NCBI GenBank assembly: GCA_009602735.1
Contig: WELA01011326.1
Location: 11,021 to 75,020 of the forward strand
DNA: 64,000 bases
Direction: 5' to 3'
DNA from: Mesotaenium endlicherianum
Taxonomy: Eukaryota > Streptophyta > Zygnematophyceae > Zygnematales > Mesotaeniaceae
Below, in pieces: positions 33,513 to 43,971 of the stretch (the first letter of the stretch is position 1; each line of letters opens with the position of its first letter). The notes beneath the pieces were generated by a model that made no database searches, was not told the DNA's origin, and worked only from the letters and a program-made list of their open reading frames with translations. The translations under genes and the position numbers were made by a program.

Positions 33513-34502
33513 TTATTGGGCTGTGTGCAGATTTTGTTGGACTTCTGACAGCGTGTCAACAAACTCTTGAGGTAACTGGAGGGAGACCAGATTGTCAATC
33601 CCTTCAGGGTCAGTTAAAGACTCCCCCAATACATCTAAAGGAGACTTAGGGACTCTACCCAAGCTGAGTTCAAACGAAGTCTTGTCTGTTGACGCGTGCA
33701 CCGCACTGTTGACCGCAAACTCAATTTGAGGCAACAGGTCATCCCAATTATCTTGTTTTTGGTTAATATATGCTCTCAGCACCTCTTGCAAAACTCGGTT
33801 AGTTCTTTCAGTCTGCCCATCAGTCTGAAGGTGGTTTGCTGTGCTGAGCAGCTGTTTGACTCCCATTAACCCCATTAACGCTCTCCAGAACTTAGAGGTA
33901 AATTTTGAGTCTCGGTCTGAGATGATATTAGAGGGTAGCCCATGTTGGCATACTACATGGTTGTAGAATTGTCTCGCTGTTTCGAGTGCAGTTACTTTGA
34001 CAGTTGTCGAGATGAAAATGACCATTTTTGTCAGTTTATCCACGACTACCAGTATCGAATCATGCCCATTAGCAGTTCGTGGCAGTGTGACCACCCAGTC
34101 CATGGATATAGTTTCCCAGCGGCCCGCTGGGTTGGGCAGCGATTGCAAGAGACCTCCCGGTGGTGTGTGCCTAGACTTATTTCTCTGACACTGATCACAG
34201 GACTTCACATATTTTAAGACCTCCCGGGGCAACCCCTCCCAATGATAATGTTTTGCCAGTTTGCCAACAGTTTTGGCCTGCCCCAAATGCCCCCCCAGTA
34301 AACTGTTATGTGCTTGACTCAATAAAAGGGACCTTATTTCCAAGTTAATAGAAATGACCAGCTTCAGCCTGCCTGAAGTGGTTTCAGTCACCCAGACCCC
34401 TCCCTTAAGCTTATACCCGAGTGCAGTAGCACGGCACACACCAGTAGTGGAGCTGGGCTCAACTGTTGGGTTAGAAAGGTAGGCTATCCTAAAGTTGTTC
34501 AA
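33513..34502 (-). pseudogene. Integrase of element F
   Basis: This is a long open segment of 329 residues. It has an HHCC zinc finger (LGGHLGQAKTVGKLAKHYHW, SCDQCQRNKS) and a catalytic core (SMDWVVTLPRTANGHDSILV, GLPSNIISDRDSKFTSKF, NHLQTDGQTERTNRVLQE) holding the D, D, E pattern of retroviral-type integrases. It inserts element DNA into the genome in the family. Confidence 0.85.
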
Positions 34503-34633
34503 GGAAGGACTTTTTCACCTTTAGAGAATGCATCAGCAGGATTCAAATTTCCTGGTTTGTAGTCGATCTGGACTTGGAACTGCTCCAGCATCTGGCTCCA
34601 GCGGTTCTCCCTCCTCGACAACTTGGACTTCTT

Positions 34634-36649
34634 CTAAAAGTGAGTCAGAGCTAGATGATCTGTAATCACCTTAAAGGCTTTACCATGTAAGTATGCTCTC
34701 CACTGTTTGAGCACATGAATGATAGCTAGCAGCTCTTTATCATGCACTGAGTAATTAATCTCCACTGGATTAAATTTCACAGACTCGTACAACACAGGAT
34801 GCCACTCCTGCCGTACCTTACCATCCTTTGTGGTTTTGTCAGCAGGCTGCAACAAATTAGCACCCATAGCAAAGTCAGAGGCATCAGTAACCACCTGCAC
34901 CGGTTTGCTGGGGTCATACACGACTAGCACCGGGGCAGAACAAAGGGCGTCTTTAAGGGTCTAGAAGGCAGCCTGCTGCTCTTCCTCCCGAACATACCCT
35001 ATGTTTTTCTTAGTAAGGTCAGTCAGCTTACTAGCCTTTGTGGAATAATTCTCAATAAATCTCCTATAGTAGTTAGCCAATCCGAGAAAGGATCTAACTT
35101 CAGAGACAAACTGTGGTACAGGCCAGTCCCTTATGGTCTGGACTTTCTTAGGATCCACACTGATGCCGTCTTTACTGACAACGTGGCCTACGAAATCATT
35201 ACTTTCATTTAAGAAATCACACTTGCTCATTTTAGCATATAAGTGATTTTTTCTTAGAGTGTCCAGGACTGTCCTTAAGTGTTTAGCGTGCTGAGCTTCA
35301 TCTTTAGAGAAAATTAAAATATCATCCGGGAAAACTTGCACAAACTTATCCAAATAAGGTCTGAAAATGTCATTCATAGCACCCATGAAGGTCGCAGGAG
35401 CATTAGTCAGTCCAAATGGCATCACGTTGAACTCATAGTGTCTATAACGTGTGCGGAAGGCAGTCTTGTGTTCATCCCCCTCAGCAATTCTGATTTGATG
35501 ATAACCACTCTTGAGATCTATCTTACTGAACACCTTAGCACCAGACAGGGTATCAAGCAAGTCCTCGATTTTGGGTAAAGCATACTTGTTCTTTACTGTA
35601 ATTCTGTTCAGGGCTCTGTATTCCACACACATCCGCATACTGCCATTCTTTTTCTTAACAAATAGGATGGGTGCGCCGTAAGGTGATTTACTGGGAGAAA
35701 TATAACCATTTTCCTCAAGCTCTGCAATCTGTGTTTTCAACTCCTCGCTCTCCACATAAGACAAGCCATACGTGCGTTGCCAGGGTGGCTGACTCCCAGG
35801 TAATAAATCAATACTATGATCTACTTCCCTCTTAGGGGGTAGTCCTGGAGGCATATTAAATACATCCGTGTACTGAGCAACAATTTTTGCAGCAGTAGGG
35901 TGCTCCGGAGGGCTTACCTTTTTCTCAACCACTTCTTCAGGTTGAGGAGGTACCTCTCTTAGCAGCAGACAGAACATTCTGTCTTCCTTCTGGTTCCAGC
36001 TTTTGACGAACTCCATTGCATTCAGCAACTTGCATCCTTCTGGAAGCCTCTTCTTTTCCTTCATTTGCCATCCACACAGGACAAGAGGAAGAGCATTGGT
36101 GGGTGCCAAGTCAGTCTGCCCATCACTGGCTCCTCTCACTTTAACTGTACCTCTGCTCCAACACACTTCAGCTTGATGTCTATTAAGCCAGGACCTGCCT
36201 AGCGCGAGATCGTAAAAGCCAGTGTTGCGTACCTCAAATGTAAGCGTTTCAGTTAGAACTGCAATGCCGATAACTAACTGGACCTCAATAGGCTTGGTTA
36301 TAACTCCTCCCGGGATACTTGAGACATCTCCAAGGAATATTTTTCTATTCCCTTGAGTGACAGTAGGCAGCCTTAGCCGCTTAACTAAGTCCTTGTGGAT
36401 AAAAGTATGTGACGCCCCTCCGTCAACAAATGCCCTCACCTTCCTACCTGCAATCATGCAATGCAGTAGGATAGGGGGGACTGTCTTTTCCTGACTTTCG
36501 CATTGTTCTCCTGACGTAGCAAAGAAATGTTGGACATCAGGTGGAACAAGAGCATCCAGAGTGTGCACTCTCTGGACGTCTATATTGCTGATGGTCTCCT
36601 TTATCTGGTTGTCAGGCATGCATAGTGAATCCAGTTCAGCAGGACCCAT
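34634..36649 (-). pseudogene. Protease, RT and RNase H of element F
   Basis: A 562-residue open segment (36,649-34,961) covers the protease ([17 protein letters not shown]), RT lead-in ([17 protein letters not shown]) and RT ([53 protein letters not shown]). The thumb/connection follows. RNase H (VVTDASDFAMGANLLQ; INYSVHDKELLAIIHVLKQW) lies in the next segment, 34,930-34,634. Order and motifs are typical of Ty3/gypsy pol. Confidence 0.88.
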
Positions 36650-36717
36650 AATACCTGCTACGAGGGCAGCTAGTGACGACTCACTATCTCTAGCATCCTC
36701 ACAGTCAGTAGACTGGA

Positions 36718-37832
36718 TTACTGACTGTTGCTGTCTTTTAAAGGCTGGTCTTTTCTCTCGACCTTAGGCAGGTGCTTGACCGGACACTGTTCTCTGTAGT
36801 GGCCTTTCTGCTGACAATGGTAGCAAGTAGATTTTGCTGAGGCTGGTCTCGGCTTAGTCCTACCACCACCTCTTCCATAGCCGCCTCGAGGGAAACCACC
36901 TCTACCTCTAGACTGTATGGCANCATACTCATACTCATATCCATCACCCTGATCATGCGCAGCCTGGTCTCCTTCAATTGCATTGTAGAAACCGTGGGGC
37001 TTTTTGACAATCTTAGACACCAAAGCATTACTCTGGCGCTTGTAATTGAACTACTGCTGATCCCAGGCGTCAGCATCCTGGATCAAGTCAGCCAGTTTTT
37101 CATACTTTTTCTCAGCGAAATGACCAGAGACTTCGGATTTCAAGCCATACCTGAAGTATGCTATTGTATACCGTTCTGGCAAGTCTGGCTGTTTCATCAT
37201 GTTCTCCTGGAACTTTTGAGCAAACTCAGCAACTGAAGTGGACCCCAGTTGGTCTCTGTCCCGCACTAGAGACATTATGATTCTTTTGTCCTCCTGTTGG
37301 GACTGATACATGGTCGCCATTTGCGACTGCATTTGAACGAACAATGCTCCCAAGTCTACACTCTGGGGTGGTAGTCTAGCAAATGCAGCAGCAGCATTGG
37401 CATCTACTCGCTGAGTAATGTCCTCAACAGTCCCTCTCGCTCCTGCAGCAGCAATTCCTGCCGCATTCAGCCGGTCACGTATTTGACCTAGGGGTACATT
37501 GAGTTGTACAGCAGGAGGTGGGTTCAGAACATTGGCCCTTAATGCCATAAGTTCCTTGACAGTGCGCTCGCTGTCTTTCCCTCCTTTCTGTATCTTCAGC
37601 GGCCTTTGCTAATTGTCCAGCTTCTAATCTGGCTCTCTCCTCCTCAGCTTGCTGTGCCGACTGCGGCAATAGCAGCTGCCTCATCTGCAGCCTCTCTAGC
37701 TGCAGTATCTGCCACTGCTTCAGAATAGGTACGGGTTCCCGCTACATGGCTTTCCGCCTGGTTTTCGACATTCTCGTTATCCTGGTTCTCCATGTCTCGG
37801 GAGTTGCTAGTTTGAGACCTTGTCCTTACCAT
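36718..37832 (-). pseudogene. gag of element F
   Basis: The gag starts MVRTRSQTSNSRDMENQDNE just after the primer-binding site. An Ala-rich helical N-terminus and a block shared with E and A (LGALFVQMQSQMATMYQSQQ) follow. It ends with a zinc knuckle (C-Y-H-C-Q-Q-K-G-H-Y-R-E-Q-C, about 36,785-36,830). The capsid-like middle is shorter than in E. It reads in several segments. Confidence 0.8.
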
Positions 37833-37866
37833 ACAAAGAAGACTGTGATAACTGCTCCGATACCAC

Positions 37867-38586
37867 TGAAATGAATCGACTTACCAAATAGGCGATTAAC
37901 AATTAATAAAGATCTTTATATCAGCAAGTAATCTTTATGGTATTTCCGTTAACTAGTTAAACGGCAAAGGACAATACACTAGCAGGGAATAATACTCGTA
38001 AGTCAAATGCGAGTAAACTAGCATCAATGATGCAAATCAGTAAACTCATACATAAGCAAGGTTAGAAGACAGTGCGTATCAATGGCTTCTCGCCTTGGAT
38101 TCAGATCTCTCTCAGTAAGCTGTACAAGAGAGTTGGCCTCGTTTCCGAATGCCGAACTCGAGAGCAATGCCTAGCATATGTACATGGAATGAGTTTACTG
38201 TTCAACGGCCAGTGCGATGGCACCGCCTACCCGGGAGTTAACCACGTTTGTAGGACCTCGGTTAACCAAATCCACCGCCATCTCCCATCATCCCGAATCG
38301 CCATCCATCATAGGGATGTCATCTGGACATTCATCTAGCATACCACACTTAGATGCATATCGAGACAGTTCGCTGCTACCGAGTACGGAAGTCAGCTGGA
38401 TGTCAAAGAATGTGTCAGCAAGCTGACTTAAGTTGACTTCAGCCTGCTGCTTCTGGCTGAGTCATTAAACTGATGATCTAATAAAATCCAGCAGACTCAA
38501 CATTAACTAAAGTTCAGCAGGCTGAACTTATTTAACTATTTTTATTCAAATGAATATTATATCAACCAATATATTGATTCATTACA
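37867..38586 (-). repeat. 5' LTR of element F
   Basis: The 720-bp copy has plus-strand start TGAAATGAATCG and end GATTCATTACA. The primer-binding site (TGGTATCGGAGCAGTT on the minus strand) lies at 37,865-37,850, one base inside. Confidence 0.9.
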
Positions 38587-39096
38587 GTCGAGAGCTGACA
38601 TTTTCTCAAGACGATCTGGTCAAACTACATTCTCAACACCTGTACCTGCCTGGTGTGGTCAAGAAAGAGCTTGGTCCGGACTGGGTCGGTCCATATTTGG
38701 TGGTGCGCCGTGTCGGTCAAAATGCTTACAAACTGAACATGTCAGCGGATTACAAGGGTCACCCAGTCTTTAATGTCTCCTTCCTGAAACCGTACATCAA
38801 AGGTGACACACTGTTCACAGGTTGGTTACCTGTCCAACCGGGACCGGTCCCGCTGTCCGGGATGGTGACCCTGAGGAATATGAGGTTGAGGAGATTTTAG
38901 ACGCTCGCTCTGTTCGTCGATCATCTAAATATGTCATGAAATTCCTGGTCAATCATCTAAATATGTCATGAAATACCTGGTCAGATGGAAGGGTTACGAT
39001 GCCTCGGGGAACACTTGGGAATTTAAAGACCAGCTGACTAATGCCAAAAGGGCATTGAAGCGGTTCCACCTTCGGGCGGCTGGCACCCTTCCCTAA
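38587..39096 (+). pseudogene. Integrase tail and chromodomain of element E
   Basis: This continues element E on the right side of the F insertion. It has the GPXY-type module (GPDWVGPYLVVRRVGQNAYK) and a chromodomain (YLVRWKGYDASGNTWEF and a helix, about 38,960-39,090). It mirrors F's 33,007-33,417. Confidence 0.8.
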
Positions 39097-39201
39097 CTGT
39101 CATTTTAGTCACCCAAGACAGGTGACAGGAGGTCCAGTCTCCAGGTAAGTTAAAGGGGAACGTGACAGTTAGTGACAGATAGGGACAGTTGTGACAGGCA
39201 A

Positions 39202-39430
39202 CCCACCTTAAAATTAAGTTGGAGGAAGTGTGTTCCATCTCGAGATCAGTTAGGCAAATTTTTATGTAATCATTCTACACACTCAACCTGCGCTCACACT
39301 CACTTTTTCCTTAGCCTGCTGCCCACCTTAAAATTAAGTTGGAGGAAGTGTGTTCCGTCTCGAGATCAGCCAGGCAAATTTTTATGTAATCATTCTACAC
39401 ACTCAACCTGCGCTCACACTCAATTCTCCT
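39202..39430. repeat. 120-bp tandem duplication in element E
   Basis: Units at 39,202-39,321 and from 39,322 both begin CCCACCTTAAAATTAAGTTG and run through CTACACACTCAACCTGCGCT with few differences. Element F has a single copy. It lies in the gap between the chromodomain and the extra ORF. Confidence 0.85.
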
Positions 39431-39559
39431 CTCCTACTCACTCACACAATGTATCACACACTTGGAACTCTCCCTACCACGTTCTTCTCCACCAAGGGTA
39501 CTCAGTAGCGGCAAAGTACAATGACTTCACTGAGTGCGTTGTGGTTATGATTAAGCAGG

Positions 39560-41082
39560 ATGACTCAGAAGTCGAAACTTAGGAAGAGAAGAGCGGAAGA
39601 GGCACGTGCAAAATACTTGCAATTCCGTGGCGACATCCAATCATTTATTATCTCCGCTCGGGAACCACAACGACTCCAACAACAGTGGGAGGCACTGAAG
39701 AAGAAGGAGGAGGAGGAACAGGCCAGGCTGAGGCAGGAAGAACTGGTTAGACAAGCTGCAGAGGAGGCCAAGAAGGCAGAGGAGAAGAGGCAAGCTGAGG
39801 AGAGGCGGAAGCAGCAGGCTAAAGAAGAAGAACAATCAGCAGCTACCTCTACACAGTGCTGGGCAAGGACTTTGATCTACTGGAGGAGAAATTGAAGTAT
39901 GCCCAGAGAAGTCGCAGTAAGTTGCAGAAGGAAATCCTGCAGAGGGAAGGGGAGACATTTGAAAACTTTGACAAGTATGTGGAGGTCAGCACGGGACTCC
40001 TCCTCTACCACGATTATGCCAGGATGGTAGGATATACGGTCAGAGAGGCCAAGGCAATGGCCCAAGTGAATGAGGAAGGAGCTGTATTGATTCCGGGTAT
40101 CCGGGGGAAAGACAGGGTCAACAGGATGATCCCCATGGACGCGGACAGCTTTAAGGACTCTACATTCGATAACAAGTTCAAGGCCATGTATAATGAGGTG
40201 GAGAGAAGGAGCTGGGAATTCTTAGCTAGGGAAACCAGTCAGCTGGACTTTGCAAGGCATTGGTACCCTTGTACGCTGAAAAGGACAGATCCTGCCTTCT
40301 TCCAAAAGCCCATCGATCGGCGGTGGATAACCATTAACATGAGGGACCAGCAAAATGACAGGGCATGGGAGGAAGATTTCCTAACAGACCTACGGGGGAA
40401 CATAGTGTTGCCCCCTCACATTGCAGTTTGGGACCCAAGATTGGATGGAGTAAGAGACTGCATGAGTTAAGAAATGCAGGAGGACAGGAGCAGGGCCCGA
40501 GAGTCATTTTCTAAAGGGAAGCACGCTTATGCCAAATGGGCAAGCAAGCAGGGAGGGAGAGACCTGTATGCGGTCAGGACTCAACAGCCCCCACTAGCAC
40601 CCAAAAGGGGAAGATCAGTGGGATATTCTTTTTTTCGGGAAGAGCTGGAGCAGCTGACTGAGGAGACCCCAGCAGTCTCAGAGGAGCCAGGGGAAGAAGA
40701 GGAGGAGTCAGAGGAAGACAAGGAGGAAGGCGAGGAAGAGGACACTAGCCCCGCTGTGATCCAGACACCTGCCACATCCCCTGTAATGGAGAAGACTGGG
40801 TTGGCCAAGGCAGACATAGCTCTGCACCAGCTCGTTGAAGAGGAGGATATCACTTGGCTGGGAACTGCCAGAGGACAGAGCCCATCTGCAGGCGCAGAGA
40901 CCCAGTCAGACAGGGCAGACAGGAGGGTTGCTAGGGAAATAGCCAGAGGCTTGCCAGCATCTTCCTCGCAGAGAGGACATGTGCCCTTGGCTCATGTCAT
41001 GCAACATCCTTCTGGGATGCCTGTATATGTACCTGTCAGTTTGAGGGATGCCCAGGAGAAGGCTGCCTCCTTTCATTTTTAG
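39560..41082 (+). pseudogene. Extra ORF of element E, downstream of the chromodomain
   Basis: The reading starts MTQKSKLRKRRAEEARAKYL and runs into a long Glu/Lys/Arg/Gln coiled coil (to about 39,840). A 200-residue middle segment at 39,856-40,470 has VGYTVREAKAMAQVNEEG and RHWYPCTLKRTDPAFFQKP. The last segment (40,474-41,082) has an acidic Glu/Asp run and a Ser/Thr/Pro tail. The homologous ORF in F has the same order. It lies ~470 bp after the chromodomain and ~330 bp before the 3' LTR. I do not recognise the family; a coiled-coil structural or envelope-independent accessory protein is only a guess. Confidence 0.65.
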
Positions 41083-41396
41083 ACTGTGCAGGAGGAAACA
41101 ACCCAGTTACTGTGTTCTCCCCATGGTTCTCCATACTCGGAGCCCCCAGGCTTCAGGAGACCCCAAGACAAAAGGAGGAGGTCTGGCTCCCGGTGTCGCT
41201 CACCTGACCGTAGAGCCCCAGGAACATCTTCCTCATAAGGGCAGTAGGCTGAGGGCGGAGGGACAGCACACTGTTACTAGTGATCCCCACAGTGAGGCGT
41301 CAATGTTCGAGCAAGAGGTGGTGGGAGGGAGATCAGTACTCTCAGTATTCTGCAGCTCATGTACCCAGTGTTAGTGTTGTCAAGGCGACAACCTGT

Positions 41397-41410
41397 TAAG
41401 TTGGAGGGAT
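41397..41410 (+). promoter_or_regulatory. Polypurine tract of element E
   Basis: AAGTTGGAGGGAT lies directly before the 3' LTR start TGTAGTGAATCAG. It matches the mirror-image stretch beside F's 3' end (about 30,915-30,930). Confidence 0.6.
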
Positions 41411-42101
41411 TGTAGTGAATCAGTATATTGGTAGATAAATTATTCATTTAAAAATAATAGTTAAACAAGTTCAGCCTGCTAAACTTTAGTTAATATTGAG
41501 TCTGCTGGATTTCATAAAGTAATCAGTTTAATGACTCAGCCGGGAGCAGCCGGCTGAAGTCAACTTAGGTCAGCTTGCTGACATATTCTTTGACAGCCAG
41601 CTGACTTCTGTACTCGGTAGCAGCAAACTGCCTAGATATGCATCTAAGTGTGGTGTGCTCGATGAATGGCCAGATGACATCCCTATGATGGATGGCGATT
41701 CGGGATGATGGGAGATGGCGGTGGATCTGGTTAACCGAGGTCCTACCAACGTGGTTAACTCCCGGGTAGGCGGTGCCATCGCACTGGCCGTTGAACAGTA
41801 AACTCATTCCATGTACATATGCTAGGCATTGCTCTCGAGTTCGGCATTCGGAAACGAGGCCATCTAAATCCAAGGCCTGAAGCCATTGATATGTACTGTC
41901 TTCTAGCTTTGCTTATGTATGAGTTTACTGATTGCATTCTTGATGCTAGTTTACTTGCATTTGACATGCGAGTATTGTCCACTGCTAGTGTGTTGTCTTT
42001 CGTTGTTTAATCAATTAATAGATAATACCATAAAGATTACTTGCTGATGTAGAGATCTTCATTAATTGTAAATCGCCTATTTGGTAAGTTGATTCATTTC
42101 A
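41411..42101 (+). repeat. 3' LTR of element E
   Basis: The 691-bp copy runs from TGTAGTGAATCAG to GATTCATTTCA and is followed by the TCTGT target duplication. It is shorter than the 5' copy by a short internal gap. Confidence 0.9.
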
Positions 42102-43971
42102 TCTGTGGCCTTAGGAACTCCTTCTTCTTCGCGCTCCTTCTTCTCCTTTCCTTCTGTACCTGTTCTCCTTCAGCTTCCTTGACAACAATGCGAGCAAGAA
42201 TGAGGCAGCTTCAGGCAGGAATCGTGCCTTTCACAAGCACCACACATTATCCTCTCTGGAGAATGCCAGTGCTTAGTCACAACGCCTAGCTTGCATGCCG
42301 TCCTTACCAAGCAGCCCTCAAACAACTTTAGAAGTTGTCACTTAGCATGCATGCACGCCTTGTGACTGTCGCGCGTGACTGCTTAGCCTTTCAGCTGGCA
42401 ATCACGCCTATGTGGCTGGCGGCTGGCAGCGTCTGAGATGAACGTTCAAGCCGTGGCTAGTCACTCGAGGATCTTGGCCGAGGTGGCACACAACGCCTCT
42501 GCAACATCCCTGCTGTACTTGGCTTAGATAGCCGATTGATTAGTATCTTACTTGGCACTTGTTGGGCTGGCTCATTGCTGGTTCCAGGCCCATAGCCTTT
42601 CGGCGGACTACTCCGTGCAAATCCCCTTCCATCCCTGAGTGTGGAGTTTGATGTGTCGTAACCACTTTGACAGTGATAATGACTTTAACATAACCGCTGA
42701 CTGAGATAACTCAATCCTTTGGTCGGTGAGTCAACGCTGACTTTCCGTACCTGGGCGGCCGTGACTTGCGCTGCGCGTGCGGCACCGTCAAGTGGATAGC
42801 AGTCGCGACATTTATAGCGTGTTTGCATTCAAATAAGCGAGACACTCTTTAGTTTCGGTTTTGAGTTAATTTAGACTCGCGACCTCGCGTTCTTTTGCAA
42901 ATTGTGGCGGTAGTGGCTTTTTGCAAAAAAATCTCCAATCTGAGGGTGACCGGAGGACGTTTATTTCCTAAATCCGCGGACCAGGAAGGCGGCGGGCCGC
43001 CGGGCATTCTTTTCTGTGGCAGCGCCGAGAATTAACTGAATTTGCATTGATTTCAATTTCGGACCGATTGGATTCGCATAGTTTATCGAAAAACAAATCC
43101 TCGAGCACCGGTTGTGAGTTGGTACGTGCATCTCGAAGGTTGCTCCGGCCTGCTCCGGCCAGCTTCGGTTGCTTCGACGGCTCGATGAGTCGCACTCATG
43201 TGGTTGGACGTGGTCAACGGATTCAGAGGTGGATGGTGCATGGACGCGTTTGAAGCAGTTTGAAGCAATTTGAAGCAGTTGACCTCTTGACCATTTGTGT
43301 ACTAGAGGACCAGATTAGAACCGTAGTTGACCGTAGTCATCTGGTGGTGCTGCCCTGGTCTGGCCCTGGTGCTGCCGAGTGCTGCCCGATACTGCGAGCA
43401 GGCCACATAGTGCTACAGAGTCCAGACCTGGTCCAGACTATCTTTGACCATCCTATTTTGACGTATCTGATTCATATCTAGTCAGCGCATGTTGACGTTG
43501 ATTTGTAAGCCAGGCACATCCCAGCCTGATTTCAGCTCTGATTGAAGTCGACTTAGTCAGTGTTAGCTCCTTCTACCATCTGCCGCGGAGGGTTGTGTAG
43601 TACTTTTTCTTATTGTCCTTCACCATTCGCGCTGGAGAGCGCTGAACGTGCATTCGATTGCACTTGAGTGCGTTCTGGTTCTCGTTCCCGTTCTCGTTGT
43701 CGTTCTCGACCTTTGGAAAGAATGCTCAGTAAGGACGAATATAAGGAAAGCGAAAGCAAGAGTAACAATGTCCTCAACGGGGTGGTAAAATATTCGTTCT
43801 CAGAGGGTACACAACTTTAAGCTGTCGCCTGTTTCATCTGAATGAAACCTCTTGAGCTAGTTAGATTGTAAATGTGAACACTTAGTCATACTGTGATTCA
43901 TCGTTGGACGGGATATCAATGACTTTCCATGCAGGTTATTGACTACTTAGCAACTACTCAAGCGTGTGGCC
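42102..43971. other. Flank of the nested elements and upstream region of the phosphate transporter
   Basis: The first few hundred bases continue the DNA into which E inserted and may be the rest of element C's LTR or its flank. Words such as GCATGCATGCACGCC recur in it. From about 42,700 the DNA looks like ordinary host sequence. A short CGTTCTC-type simple repeat lies near 43,672-43,710. I see no supported gene. A CCATGCAG at 43,927-43,934 could be an intron acceptor of a 5' UTR intron. Confidence 0.4.

Larger units (their letters stand above)
29980..38586 (-). mobile_element. Family-A chromovirus F, nested in E
   Basis: F is on the minus strand with 5' LTR 37,867-38,586 and 3' LTR 29,980-30,702. 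It has a primer-binding site (37,865-37,850), gag, protease, RT, RNase H, integrase, chromodomain and the same extra ORF as E. The flanking five bases in E are ATCGA (left) and GTCGA (right), four of five matching. Next to the 3' LTR lies a ~184-bp copy of E's flank followed by a 30-bp LTR tail (30,703-30,914). It belongs to the same family as its host element E. Its reading frames are better kept than E's, but it is broken. Confidence 0.88.
24616..42101 (+). mobile_element. Family-A chromovirus E (split by element F)
   Basis: The 5' LTR is at 24,616-25,330 and the 3' LTR at 41,411-42,101. TCTGT lies directly outside both ends (24,611-24,615 and 42,102-42,106), a perfect 5-bp target duplication that ties the two halves together. 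Between them lie gag, protease, RT, RNase H and integrase to 29,979, then the inserted same-family element F (29,980-38,586). After F come the integrase tail, chromodomain, an extra ORF, polypurine tract and 3' LTR. Without F it is about 8.9 kb. It carries several breaks and one further ~199-bp insertion. Confidence 0.9.

Noticed and set aside
43966-43971. Start of the phosphate transporter at a GTG at 43,966
   Set aside because: An ATG lies two codons downstream at 43,972 in a good context; nuclear genes rarely start at GTG.
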